Assembly: GCA_021299735.1 (NCBI GenBank)
Contig: JAJTEM010000008.1
Location: 43,384 to 107,383, forward strand
DNA length: 64,000 bases
Direction: 5' to 3'
From: Burkholderiales bacterium
Lineage (GTDB): Bacteria > Pseudomonadota > Gammaproteobacteria > Burkholderiales > Burkholderiaceae_B
Part shown: in pieces, positions 1 to 8,821 of the stretch
Layout of the letters: each line of letters starts with the position of its first letter
Numbering within the stretch: position 1 is the stretch's first letter
Notes under the pieces: model-generated
Database searches by the model: none
The model's input: only the letters and a program-made list of their open reading frames with translations
Told to the model about the DNA's origin: nothing
Translations under genes and position numbers: made by a program

Positions 1-1
1 A

Positions 2-151
2 TGGATGCCAATTGGTGGTGACCCATTAACGCTGGTCGCCGGTATTATGCGAGTGAACCTGTGGCTTTTCATTCTGCTGGTGGGTATTGGAAAAACACTG
101 CGATATATGGCGGTGATCTATTTTTCGGAAATGTCGGTGGCCTGGTTTTAA
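2..151 (+). CDS. YqaA/DedA-type membrane protein, C-terminal fragment
   Basis: An open frame runs in from the left edge and stops at 149-151. It encodes about 49 residues, beginning near the motif [18 protein letters not shown] and ending in a hydrophobic helix. The IGGDP..VAG..R block followed by a GK..RY helix resembles the C-terminus of YqaA-type SNARE-associated (VTT domain) membrane proteins, which are inner-membrane proteins of poorly known transport or lipid role. Only the tail is present, so family membership is likely but not certain. The stop lies 28 bp before arsH. Confidence 0.6.
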   Translation, partial: WMPIGGDPLTLVAGIMRVNLWLFILLVGIGKTLRYMAVIYFSEMSVAWF

Positions 152-179
152 CCGAATTCAAACTGAAGGAAATTGTGTT

Positions 180-893
180 GTGATGAACCCAAGTGATTTG
201 CCCAACCTGGATACCAACTGTTTCAAGCAAGTGGATCGCGAACTTTTGGGCGACAAGCTGTCGCACCCACCGCGCATTCTGGTTTTGTATGGTTCGCTGC
301 GCGCGCGTTCATTCAGCCGTTTGGCTGCCGAGGAAGCCGGGCGCTTGCTCACTTTGATGGGCGCCGAGGTGCGGTTTTTTAACCCGGAAGGTTTGCCTCT
401 GGTGGATGAAGTCAATGAGCAGCACCCCAAGGTGCAAGAACTTCGCGAATTGGCGGATTGGTCAGAAGGCCAGGTTTGGAGCTCTCCGGAACGGCATGGC
501 GCCATGACCGGCGTGATGAAAACCCAAATTGACTGGCTGCCCCTGACAGGTGGTGCCAAGCGCCCAACGCAGGGCAAAACCCTGGCGGTGATGCAGGTGT
601 GCGGCGGTTCCCAATCGTTTAACGTGGTGAACCAGTTGCGTGTATTGGGCAGGTGGATGCGCATGATCACCATTCCCAATCAATCTTCGATTGCAAAAGC
701 ATTCATGGAGTTTGATGAGAACAATCGAATGAAGCCTTCACCGTATTACAACCGCCTGGTTGATGTGATGGAAGAGTTGATGAAATTCACCTTGTTGACC
801 CGCGGCCATTCGCAATACCTGGTTGACAGGTATTCCGAGCGTGTAGAGTCGGCAGAAGAATTGTCCAAACGTGTAAACCAGCGCAGTATTTAA
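180..893 (+). CDS. arsH: ArsH, NADPH-dependent FMN organoarsenical oxidase/reductase
   Basis: This 237-residue flavodoxin-like protein has the FMN phosphate-binding motif [16 protein letters not shown] near residues 38-53, and the conserved blocks [19 protein letters not shown] and [13 protein letters not shown] that are typical of ArsH. The family is a cytoplasmic NADPH:FMN oxidoreductase that oxidises trivalent methylarsenicals and can reduce quinones or metal ions. Length matches the family (about 230-240). No other ars gene is visible, so it is probably either the end of an ars locus lying left of the window or a stand-alone copy. ATG at 180 is preceded by only a weak ribosome site. Confidence 0.9.
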   Translation: MMNPSDLPNLDTNCFKQVDRELLGDKLSHPPRILVLYGSLRARSFSRLAAEEAGRLLTLMGAEVRFFNPEGLPLVDEVNEQHPKVQELRELADWSEGQVWSSPERHGAMTGVMKTQIDWLPLTGGAKRPTQGKTLAVMQVCGGSQSFNVVNQLRVLGRWMRMITIPNQSSIAKAFMEFDENNRMKPSPYYNRLVDVMEELMKFTLLTRGHSQYLVDRYSERVESAEELSKRVNQRSI

Positions 894-937
894 TTTCGCC
901 GTGCGGCATTTAACTTCAAACCAGTAGGCGCAACACT

Positions 938-1711
938 GTGTTGAAAAGATTGACCTGTTTTGTTTTGTTCACTTGCCTGGGCGTGGTCAATGCGGCCCAC
1001 GCAGGCAGTGCCACGGTTGCCGCTGCGGCCACCTTGCGCTATGCACTGAATGAAATTTCCCCTGCATTTACCAAAACTACAGGGCACACTTTGAAGGTGG
1101 CTTATGGTTCGTCGGGTAACTTTTACAGCCAAATAAAACAGGGCGCCCCATTCGATGTGTTCTTGTCGGCCGACATGCTTTTTCCTCAAAAACTGGTGGA
1201 TGAAAAACTGGCTGTACCGCCTGCCTTGCCCTACGCCGAAGGGCGCTTGGTGTTGTTGCTGCCGCAAAAAAGCCGCTTGAAACCTGATGGCACTTTGGCT
1301 GATTTGACTTCTGCATTGAAGGACGGGCGTTTAAGTAAACTGGCCATCGCCAACCCTGCTGTGGCACCTTACGGTGCGCGCGCGCAAGAAGCGTTGACAC
1401 ACGCAGGCTTGTGGGCAGTTGCCCAGCCACACTTGGTGATTGGTGAAAACGTGGGCCAGGCCACGCAGTTCGTGGCCTCGGGTGCTGCACAAGCCGGGCT
1501 TGTTGCTTTGTCACTGGCACTTGCCCCCGAGCTGGCTGAACGCACCCAATATGCGATGGTGCCCAGGGAATGGCACCAACCCCTGGTGCAGGGTATGGTG
1601 TTGATTCGCCCCGACAACGCCGCTGCGAAAGCGTTTGTGGATTACCTGAGAACCGGGGCTGCGCGTGCAGTGCTCAGGAAGTATGGTTACGACGAGGTGC
1701 AAGCGCAATGA
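938..1711 (+). CDS. modA: ModA, periplasmic molybdate/tungstate-binding protein
   Basis: This is the substrate-binding subunit of the Mod ABC transporter. It starts at GTG 938 (TTG 941 is also possible) with a signal peptide ending near NAAHA. The mature protein opens with ATVAAAATLRYALNEI, contains GSSGNFYSQIKQGAPFDVFLSAD, where the oxyanion-contacting serines lie, and GENVGQATQFVASGAAQAGLVALS. The 257-residue length is normal for the family. The stop overlaps modB by ATGA, so modABC form one operon. ModA binds tungstate as well as molybdate; sequence alone does not tell which is preferred, and a tungsten-type enzyme is encoded at 45-47 kb. Confidence 0.93.
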   Translation: MLKRLTCFVLFTCLGVVNAAHAGSATVAAAATLRYALNEISPAFTKTTGHTLKVAYGSSGNFYSQIKQGAPFDVFLSADMLFPQKLVDEKLAVPPALPYAEGRLVLLLPQKSRLKPDGTLADLTSALKDGRLSKLAIANPAVAPYGARAQEALTHAGLWAVAQPHLVIGENVGQATQFVASGAAQAGLVALSLALAPELAERTQYAMVPREWHQPLVQGMVLIRPDNAAAKAFVDYLRTGAARAVLRKYGYDEVQAQ

Positions 1712-2376
1712 TGGATTGGTCTGCATTTTCGCTGTCCATTCAATTGGCCTTGGCCACCTTGCTGCTTTTGCTACCGGTGGGTTTGCTGGCAGGGCGGTGG
1801 TTGGCGCGCACCAATTTCAAAGGCCGCACCTGGATTGAGGCCGCCATTTTGTTGCCGCTTGTGTTGCCACCTACGGTTATGGGCTATTACCTGCTGGTTG
1901 CGGTGGGCGGTGGGTCGCCTTTGGGGCAGTGGCTTCAGAACAATTTGGGCATTTCGCTTACCTTCAATTTCGCCGGCCTGTTGTTGGCCTCGGTGTTGTT
2001 CAATATTCCCTTCATGTTGCAGCCTATTCAGCGTGCATTTGAATCCATTCCCTACAACTTGAAGGAAGCGGCACAGGTGAGCGGTTTGGGCAGTTGGGCC
2101 ATTTTCACCAAGGTTGAATTGCCATTGGCCTGGCCGGGAATTTTGTCGGCCATGGTGCTTACCTTTGTTCATACACTGGGCGAATTTGGCGTGGTGCTGA
2201 TGATAGGCGGCAGCATTCCTGGTGAAACCCGAACCCTTGCCATTTCAATTTATGACAGCGTGCAAAGTTTTGATTTGAACGCAGCCAACACCATGTCGCT
2301 GGCATTGTTGATGTTCTCATTGTTGGCGGTAACCACTTCATTGTGGTTGTCAGGACGAAGAAGGCCCAGGACGTGA
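1708..2376 (+). CDS. modB: ModB, molybdate ABC transporter permease
   Basis: This is a 222-residue inner-membrane permease with about five transmembrane segments. The permease-ATPase coupling loop is visible as EAAQVSGLGSWAIFTKVELPLAWPGI, the EAA motif, followed by GEFGVVLMIGGSIPGETRT, which is characteristic of ModB. The frame is open upstream inside modA, but ATG 1708 overlaps the modA stop as ATGA and begins directly before the first hydrophobic segment, so this start was chosen. It moves the oxyanion delivered by ModA using the ModC ATPase encoded next. Confidence 0.93.
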   Translation: MMDWSAFSLSIQLALATLLLLLPVGLLAGRWLARTNFKGRTWIEAAILLPLVLPPTVMGYYLLVAVGGGSPLGQWLQNNLGISLTFNFAGLLLASVLFNIPFMLQPIQRAFESIPYNLKEAAQVSGLGSWAIFTKVELPLAWPGILSAMVLTFVHTLGEFGVVLMIGGSIPGETRTLAISIYDSVQSFDLNAANTMSLALLMFSLLAVTTSLWLSGRRRPRT

Positions 2377-2384
2377 TTAAGCCC

Positions 2385-3527
2385 ATGAGCGCCCTGCACG
2401 TTGAAATCGAGCAGCAAAACCCCATGCCCCTGCGCGCCAGTTTTAGCTGCGAGGCCGGGCAGTTGCTGGCCTTGGTGGGGCCTTCTGGCGCTGGCAAGTC
2501 ATCTATTCTGCGTGTGCTGGCCGGCTTGATGAAACCTGCAAATGGCCGCATTCAAGTGGGCGAGCAGGTGTGGCTGGATACTCAACAAGGAATTTTTAAA
2601 ATACCCCAACAGCGCAGGGTGGGACTGGTGTTTCAAAACTATGCCTTGATGCCGCACTTGAGTGCTGCTGCCAATGTGGCGCTGGCTTTGCAGCACATAC
2701 CGAAGGGCGATCAAATAATTGAGGCGGTGCAGTGGTTAAAGCGGGTGCGCTTGACTGCAGATGAGGCCATGCGCAAACCTGCCCAGTTGTCGGGTGGGCA
2801 ACAGCAACGCGTGGCACTGGCCCGCGCACTGGCTCGCGAGCCCGAATTGTTGTTGCTGGATGAACCTTTTTCCGCGGTCGATCAAATGAACCGGGAAAGC
2901 CTATACCGTTTGTTGGCTGAATTGCGGGCTGATTTGCATATTCCAATTGTGTTGGTCACCCACGACCTGAATGAAGCCCGCATGTTGTGCGACAAGCTGG
3001 TGGTGCTGGACCAGGGGCAGGTGTTACAGGAAGGCCATGCATTTGATGTACACCGCAGGCCGCGCAATTCCCGCGTGGCAGACCTGGTGGGCATTCAAAA
3101 CCGTTTTCATGGTGCATGGCTTGGGCCAGCAGGCGAAGAGGGTGTCGGGAATTTGCAATGGACCCGCGCATTGGATACCCAACTGGCAACGCCCGCCAAC
3201 AGCTTTCAACTATTGGTGAAAGACAAAGGCAAAATTCCGCCCGGTTTTCCGGTGAACTGGGTGGTGCATGCAGATGGGCTTTCATTAAAACCTGCTGCAT
3301 ACAATGAGCAGCGCAAAGGTTTTGTATTGTTGCCTGTGCAGGTAGATGCGCACCGCGACCTGGGGGAACTGAGCCTGATCGATTTGATGATGGAAGTGCC
3401 GCCGTTCGAAACCCTGAAAATGGCGGTTTCTGGGGCGCAGCGCCTGGGCTTGAAAAAAGGTGCACCTTGCGTGGTGGAAATGGACTTGGAATTAATACAC
3501 ATCATGCCGAAAAAACACCGGCAGTAA
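2385..3527 (+). CDS. modC: ModC, molybdate ABC transporter ATPase
   Basis: This 380-residue ABC ATPase has Walker A GPSGAGKSS, Q-loop VFQNYALMPHLS, signature LSGGQQQRVALARAL, Walker B LLLLDEPFSAVD and switch histidine VTHDLNEA. A C-terminal region of about 140 residues follows, in the position of the MOP/TOBE regulatory domain of ModC. ATG 2385 lies 8 bp after the modB stop; the frame stays open further upstream inside modB, but that extension has no conserved content. It powers ModAB and completes the operon. The C-terminal half is less conserved than the ATPase core. Confidence 0.9.
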   Translation: MSALHVEIEQQNPMPLRASFSCEAGQLLALVGPSGAGKSSILRVLAGLMKPANGRIQVGEQVWLDTQQGIFKIPQQRRVGLVFQNYALMPHLSAAANVALALQHIPKGDQIIEAVQWLKRVRLTADEAMRKPAQLSGGQQQRVALARALAREPELLLLDEPFSAVDQMNRESLYRLLAELRADLHIPIVLVTHDLNEARMLCDKLVVLDQGQVLQEGHAFDVHRRPRNSRVADLVGIQNRFHGAWLGPAGEEGVGNLQWTRALDTQLATPANSFQLLVKDKGKIPPGFPVNWVVHADGLSLKPAAYNEQRKGFVLLPVQVDAHRDLGELSLIDLMMEVPPFETLKMAVSGAQRLGLKKGAPCVVEMDLELIHIMPKKHRQ

Positions 3528-3635
3528 GATTGCCTATCAATGCGTAAGTAAAACAAGGTGTTGATTTTAAAGTGAATCTGAAAGTGTTTGCCTGTGAGTA
3601 TGAAGGTTTGGAGACATTTCATACCTACAAAAAAC

Positions 3636-6230
3636 ATGAGCACAACACGATACACCGCGCTGGTATTCAGCATGTTGGCCTTCATACTTGCTGGCTGTTT
3701 GGGTGGCAATGATTCCGCCACACTGGCCGGTGGCGACAGCCCCACAGTGATCAACCCCAACGAAGAATCGCCGGTCGACCTGAAGGCTGGCGATGGCATT
3801 CGGGTTTTGTCGAATCGCGCCGACTTGATCAGCGATGGGAATGCCCTGGTTGAAATTACTGCTGAAGACCCTGCCAATTTGCAAGATGTGAAGGTGATGC
3901 TGGGCACAGTCGATGTCAGCAATCAATTCGCCTTGCGAGAAAACGGCCGTTACATGGGCAGGCTACAAGGCTTGGCCTTGGGTGAAAACCGCATCATGGC
4001 TGTGTTGAAAAACAGGGGCCGAATGGTGGCCACCATCACCAATCACCCCAATGGCGGGCCCGTGTTCTCAGGGCCGCAAGTACAACCCTGGACCTGTACC
4101 AACGAAGCGGCAGTGGATGCGCAATGCAACCAGCCCGCCGAATTCAGCTTCTCGTATTTGCCTGCCAACAAGTTGCAACACGTGCTGACCAATTCGAATT
4201 TTCAGGAACAGGAATTTGCACCAACCTTCCTGCCTTACGATCCGAAAAACCCGCCACCTGCCAGCGAAATTGCCATGACCACGACCGATAACGGCGTGAC
4301 TGTGCCTTTCATTGTTCGTACCGAACGGGGTGTGCAAAACCGCGACCGCTATCAAATTCGAACCTTGTTTAACCCCGCAGAAGACTGGCAACCTTGGAAG
4401 CCGCAGGCGCAGTGGAACGGCAAGGTATTGGTTCACCATGGTGGCAATGTGGGCGTAACTTACGGGCCGGGCAACCCGCCGAATGGCGATATTTCAGGCA
4501 CTGCCCCCGATGGTGCAGAGTTTCTGCTTGGCGACAGCATTACTGTGGCCTTGGGGCGCGGTTTTATTGCCACCTCAACTGCGCTGGCCAATTTAGGCCA
4601 CAACGTGAATTTGGTTACTGCTGCCGAATCACTGATGATGGTGAAAGAAAGGATTGTTGAGCAGTATGGCGAAATCCGTTACACCATGGGTACAGGGTGT
4701 TCAGGGGGTGCCATTGCACAGCAGCACATTGCCAATGCCTACCCTGGTATTTACCAAGGCATTATCGTGCAGTGTTCATATCCCGATGTGTGGACCACAG
4801 CCACGCAGTTTGGCGATTACAACCTGTTGAATTCTTACTTTGGCAATCGCTATCAAGGTGTGAACGAGGCAGAAAACTCTCGTCAGTTCCCGCAATTCGC
4901 CACCAACTTCCTGCCCTACGTGCAGTGGAGCGCCGTGTATGGCCATTTGCCAATTAACCCGGTGTTGTCCGATAACGCTTTCTTTCCCAAGGCCTACCCT
5001 TATGCACAAAATTGTCGTGGCTTGAATGGTGCTGCCACACCTTACGACCCTGTGAACAACCCCGGTGGTTTGCGTTGTGGGCTGATTGATTACATGAGTA
5101 CCCAGTTTGGTTTTAGAACGCCCGATGTGTGGAGTGCCAATGAGAAAAAAATTGGACGTGGTTTTGGCGGCATACCGCTGGACAACGTAGGGGTTCAATA
5201 TGGCTTGGGAGCATTGAAACAAGGCACCATTACCGCAGATCAATTTCTGGATTTGAACCGCAATATCGGTGGTTTTGATGTGGACATTCAGCGCGTGGCC
5301 AAGCGCATTGCAGCAGACCCATTGGCTTTGGCCAATTCGTATAAAACAGGCGCAGTAAACACGGCTGAGCATTTGAGCAACATACCGATTATCGACTTGC
5401 GTGGCCCCGACCCCGGTATTGCGCACGATGCCTTTCATAGCTGGCAAATGCGCGCACGTTTGAACGCCACGCAGGGGCATTTCGACAACCATGTCATTTG
5501 GTTTGGGCAACTGGTGCTTGCAGGCGATTCCACCTACAGCACCGAGGCCTTGCTGGTTATGGACCGTTGGTTAAGCCAAATTGAAGCCGATGGCAGCAAC
5601 AAGCCGCTGCCAGAAAAGGTGGTGGCCAACAAGCCTGCTGCCGCGCGTGACAAGTGTTTGTCAGCACAAAGTATTTATGCAGACGATGGTCCTTTCATTC
5701 CTTTGAGCGGTAACTTGTTTTACCCCGAACCAATTTTGCCCAGGGCCAATTCCAGCAGCATTCCGAAGCCACCCCCCGAAGCAGGTCAAATTTTTGATCA
5801 ACTGAGCAAGCAAGTGTGTGGTCTTGATTTCTCTGCGGTTGATTCCACGGGCATGTCGAGTCAACTCACCGGCCCGATTGCCCAGTTACAGCATGTTTTG
5901 GTGCAAACCCGGTTTGGTACTCCCCGCACCGTGGCGGGCGACGATATTCGTACGCTTAGAAACAAGTGCGCATTAAAGCCAGTGGATGTGGCTGATTACG
6001 CGGGTGCGGTTTCAATTACCGATATGCCTGCCTTCGTGGCGCAAGTGAAAGAAATATTTCCGCAAGGCGTTTGTGATTACAGCAAACCGGGCGTGGGTAC
6101 TCAGCCCACACAAACCTGGTTGCGTTATGGCACCGCCACCGAGAAATTGATTGGCGGAGTACCCTTGCCTGCAAAGCCCGTGAATTCAAGGCAGGGTTGG
6201 GCAGCACCTGCTTTTAGAAATGTTAATTAA
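3636..6230 (+). CDS. large lipoprotein, DUF6351-like alpha/beta-hydrolase-type protein
   Basis: A protein of about 864 residues with a lipoprotein signal: hydrophobic YTALVFSMLAFILAGC ending in the lipobox LAGC. The region after residue 310 carries YTMGTGCSGGAIAQQHIANA, where G-C-S-G-G looks like a nucleophile elbow, followed by IVQCSYPDVW. This resembles tannase/feruloyl-esterase-type hydrolases and what I recall as DUF6351 proteins; the substrate is unknown. Many Cys residues (for example WTCTNEAAVDAQCNQP) suggest disulfides outside the cytoplasm. The start is uncertain: ATG 3636 gives the shortest lipoprotein signal, while ATG 3600 and TTG 3588 are in frame. It is apparently monocistronic. 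Confidence 0.65.
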   Translation: MSTTRYTALVFSMLAFILAGCLGGNDSATLAGGDSPTVINPNEESPVDLKAGDGIRVLSNRADLISDGNALVEITAEDPANLQDVKVMLGTVDVSNQFALRENGRYMGRLQGLALGENRIMAVLKNRGRMVATITNHPNGGPVFSGPQVQPWTCTNEAAVDAQCNQPAEFSFSYLPANKLQHVLTNSNFQEQEFAPTFLPYDPKNPPPASEIAMTTTDNGVTVPFIVRTERGVQNRDRYQIRTLFNPAEDWQPWKPQAQWNGKVLVHHGGNVGVTYGPGNPPNGDISGTAPDGAEFLLGDSITVALGRGFIATSTALANLGHNVNLVTAAESLMMVKERIVEQYGEIRYTMGTGCSGGAIAQQHIANAYPGIYQGIIVQCSYPDVWTTATQFGDYNLLNSYFGNRYQGVNEAENSRQFPQFATNFLPYVQWSAVYGHLPINPVLSDNAFFPKAYPYAQNCRGLNGAATPYDPVNNPGGLRCGLIDYMSTQFGFRTPDVWSANEKKIGRGFGGIPLDNVGVQYGLGALKQGTITADQFLDLNRNIGGFDVDIQRVAKRIAADPLALANSYKTGAVNTAEHLSNIPIIDLRGPDPGIAHDAFHSWQMRARLNATQGHFDNHVIWFGQLVLAGDSTYSTEALLVMDRWLSQIEADGSNKPLPEKVVANKPAAARDKCLSAQSIYADDGPFIPLSGNLFYPEPILPRANSSSIPKPPPEAGQIFDQLSKQVCGLDFSAVDSTGMSSQLTGPIAQLQHVLVQTRFGTPRTVAGDDIRTLRNKCALKPVDVADYAGAVSITDMPAFVAQVKEIFPQGVCDYSKPGVGTQPTQTWLRYGTATEKLIGGVPLPAKPVNSRQGWAAPAFRNVN

Positions 6231-6282
6231 CATTAACTGATAATTTATCAATTGCAAGAGAAGAGGGGACTTTACCTTTGTA

Positions 6283-7914
6283 ATGTCTCCTTGTGTCTTG
6301 TTGGAGTCGGGCACACTGCTTGTATCGAATAAAGCGAATACGTTCCCCTTGAACTCTGAAAAAATAACTCCCGATGTGTTGGAGCATAGCCCTGTTGGTT
6401 TGATGCAAATTGATCATGCCGGGCAAATACTTTCAATTAACTCCTGTTGCGCTGATATTTTCGGCTATTCGGTGGCCGAATTGCTCGACCAGTTTTTTGA
6501 AATTCTATTGCCGCCCGGCTTAAGAAGCAGGCACGCCGGTTTGTTTCAGGAATTCATTCAATCGTCCGATGGGCGCATGATGGGGCAAGGCACAGGGCAA
6601 AAATACTTTCCGGCCCAGCACAAGGCGGGGCATGAAATTTTTGTTCAAATTGGTTTGAATGTGAATCGCACAGGTACATTGCCTCTAATTACTTTGGCCA
6701 TAGTCGATGTCACTGACAAAGCCCGGTTACTGAACGAACTGAAGCATGGCAATGAGCGCCTGCGCCACAAAACGAAAGAACTGATGCAAGTGGTGCGGCA
6801 GCAGAACCATTTTTTAAATGTGGTTAGCCATGAATTGCGCACCCCCTTGAACAATTCGCTTGAAATGCTGAACCAGCTTTCTGCCACACAGCTTGATGAA
6901 GACCAGGCTGAGTTGTTTCAGGACCTGGACAAGGCCAATATTGATGTAACCCGCAGTGTAAAAATGTTGATGGACTATGCCGACAGCATGTTGGGTGAGC
7001 TTCAACTGGAAGAAGAAGAATTTGATTTGCGGGCACTTTGGCTGGACCGCTTAAGGTTGGTGCAACGCGCCCACCCCGGGCAAATTCATTTGCTGGAAAT
7101 TCGTGAAGAATTTGATTTTGACCCGGTGGTACTGGGTGACAAAATGCGAATAGGTCGCATGATGCACGGCCTGATCGACAACGCCATGAAGTTTTCTGAC
7201 GCACACCGAATCAAGGTGCACATTCAATTCAGGTCACAACCTGCCCCCCAACTGTATTTCGAGGTGAGCGACAACGGAATTGGCATGGCTGAGTCGCTGA
7301 TTCAGTCGATTGGCAAGCCATTCGCCAATCAATCCGTGCGCCGCACCCGTGGCGGCGGTGGCATGGGCGTTGGGTTTTACCTCACTCGCAAATATCTCGA
7401 GATGATGAAAGGGCAGTTTTCATTACAAAGCCGCTTGGGAGAGGGCACTTGCTGCAGTATTCACGTGCCACTCCAGTTAATCGGCCGGGCGAGTGCTCAG
7501 GCTGTATCCGCTGAAAGTGCTGGCGATTTGCCATTGAGTAATTTAAAGCTTTTGCTGGTGGAAGATGACCCCACCGTGGCGAAGATCAATGCAATTCGCC
7601 TTCGCAAATTGGGTGCCCATGTTGTGGTGGCCGGGAATGGTCAGGTGGCGGTTGATCTGCTTCAGGACAAAAGCGTAAGTATTGCTGCAATTCTGATGGA
7701 TTTGCACATGCCAGTGATGGACGGTTTCAGCGCAACGCGCCACATTCGTGACATGGTTGAGTATGTAAAAATTCCAATTGTTGCGGTAACCGCAGGTTCA
7801 CGTTTGGCAGAATATGCGCGCGCCATGGCTGCCGGAATCGACGCGTTTTATTCCAAACCATTTGAGCCCAATGTGTTGGTTCAATACTTCAAGGCCCGTG
7901 GTGTAATTCGCTAG
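6283..7914 (+). CDS. hybrid sensor histidine kinase / response regulator
   Basis: A 543-residue soluble kinase. An N-terminal PAS domain (about 30-150) contains EHSPVGLMQIDHAGQILSIN and is followed by a short coiled coil. The HisKA H-box VVSHELRTPLNNS (about 180-192) carries the phosphorylated His. The ATPase domain shows the N-box LIDNAMKFSD and glycine boxes VSDNGIGM and GGGGMGVGFYLTRK. A C-terminal receiver domain (about 420-540) has acidic pair VEDD, phospho-acceptor MDLHMPVMDG, VAVTA and SKPF. There is no transmembrane segment, so it senses something cytoplasmic. No partner regulator or output domain lies nearby, and phosphate would go to a separate phosphotransfer protein. Input unknown. 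Confidence 0.85.
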   Translation: MSPCVLLESGTLLVSNKANTFPLNSEKITPDVLEHSPVGLMQIDHAGQILSINSCCADIFGYSVAELLDQFFEILLPPGLRSRHAGLFQEFIQSSDGRMMGQGTGQKYFPAQHKAGHEIFVQIGLNVNRTGTLPLITLAIVDVTDKARLLNELKHGNERLRHKTKELMQVVRQQNHFLNVVSHELRTPLNNSLEMLNQLSATQLDEDQAELFQDLDKANIDVTRSVKMLMDYADSMLGELQLEEEEFDLRALWLDRLRLVQRAHPGQIHLLEIREEFDFDPVVLGDKMRIGRMMHGLIDNAMKFSDAHRIKVHIQFRSQPAPQLYFEVSDNGIGMAESLIQSIGKPFANQSVRRTRGGGGMGVGFYLTRKYLEMMKGQFSLQSRLGEGTCCSIHVPLQLIGRASAQAVSAESAGDLPLSNLKLLLVEDDPTVAKINAIRLRKLGAHVVVAGNGQVAVDLLQDKSVSIAAILMDLHMPVMDGFSATRHIRDMVEYVKIPIVAVTAGSRLAEYARAMAAGIDAFYSKPFEPNVLVQYFKARGVIR

Positions 7915-7919
7915 TACAA

Positions 7920-7934
7920 TGTAATTTTATTACC
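7920..7934. promoter_or_regulatory. HexR operator upstream of hexR
   Basis: TGTAATTTTATTACC is a near-perfect palindrome matching the known HexR consensus TGTARTWWWWTTACA at 14 of 15 positions. It sits 24 bp before hexR, between the kinase stop and the hexR start, which fits autorepression. The site is seen directly; the role is inferred from the family. Confidence 0.7.
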
Positions 7935-7957
7935 TCGGGTTTTGCCCTGCTTTTTAC

Positions 7958-8821
7958 ATGAATCGCATGAATTTACTCGATAGAATTCGCATGCAGCTGG
8001 ATCAGTTTTCCAGTGCCGAGCAGGCAGTGGCACTGGTGGTGTTAAAAGACCCCAGCGGTTTTCAGAAAATGCCTGTCACTGAATTGGCTAAGCTTGCCGG
8101 TGTTAGCAGCCCCTCCGTGGTGCGGTTTTGTCGCTCCCTGGGTTATGAAGGCTTGAGCGATTTCAAACTTAAACTTGCAGCCAGTTTGAATGAAGGTGTG
8201 CCCTTTGTTCATCAAACAGTTCAAGCCGGCGACAGTGGTGAAACCCTGATTCAGAAAGTGCTCGACAATGCCATTCATACGCTGCGTACTTTTCGTAACA
8301 CGGCGCCGGCCAAACCCATCGACAAAGCCACTCAACTTCTTGCAAAGAGTATTGCGAAAAAAGGTCGCCTTGTGTTTTACGGCGTGGGCAATTCCGGCTT
8401 TGTTGCGCAAGATGCTGAACACAAGTTTTTTCGCATGGGCTGCACAGCGCACGCCTATTCCGATGGGCATTTGCAGATTATGGCTGCATCCATGTTGAAC
8501 AGGGGTGATTGCCTGATCATTATTTCGAATTCAGGTCGCAGTCAGGATTTACTCGATGCCACGCAAATTGCCCGTGCAGCCGGGGCAAGTACCATTGCAA
8601 TCACCGCCTCGGGGTCACCTTTGGCACAGGCAGTGCAGGTGCATATTCCCGCAGACCATGGCGAGTATTACGAGCAATACAGCCCCATGGTGTCGCGATT
8701 GTTGCACCTGTGTGTGGTGGATGTGCTTGCTACGCAGGTGGCTTTGCAGTTGGGCGATTCAGTTCAAAAGAACATGGCCCGTTTGAAGAAAAACCTCATT
8801 GAAAGCCGTTATGCCAAATAG
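7958..8821 (+). CDS. hexR: HexR-type RpiR-family transcriptional regulator
   Basis: This 287-residue protein has an N-terminal RpiR helix-turn-helix (MPVTELAKLAGVSSPSVVRF, about 32-51) and a C-terminal SIS sugar-phosphate isomerase-like domain with FYGVGNSGFVAQDAEHKF and IISNSGRSQDLL, which bind a phosphosugar (KDPG in known HexR). Family members repress Entner-Doudoroff and central carbon genes. A HexR-type palindrome lies just upstream. Downstream on the other strand are an SMP-30 lactonase and pgi, which fits a sugar role. The 3' end overlaps the convergent lactonase gene by 13 bp. Confidence 0.85.
   Translation: MNRMNLLDRIRMQLDQFSSAEQAVALVVLKDPSGFQKMPVTELAKLAGVSSPSVVRFCRSLGYEGLSDFKLKLAASLNEGVPFVHQTVQAGDSGETLIQKVLDNAIHTLRTFRNTAPAKPIDKATQLLAKSIAKKGRLVFYGVGNSGFVAQDAEHKFFRMGCTAHAYSDGHLQIMAASMLNRGDCLIIISNSGRSQDLLDATQIARAAGASTIAITASGSPLAQAVQVHIPADHGEYYEQYSPMVSRLLHLCVVDVLATQVALQLGDSVQKNMARLKKNLIESRYAK

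Noticed and set aside
4776..5510. Minus-strand frame of 244 codons
   Set aside because: Antisense to the large lipoprotein gene; no domain.
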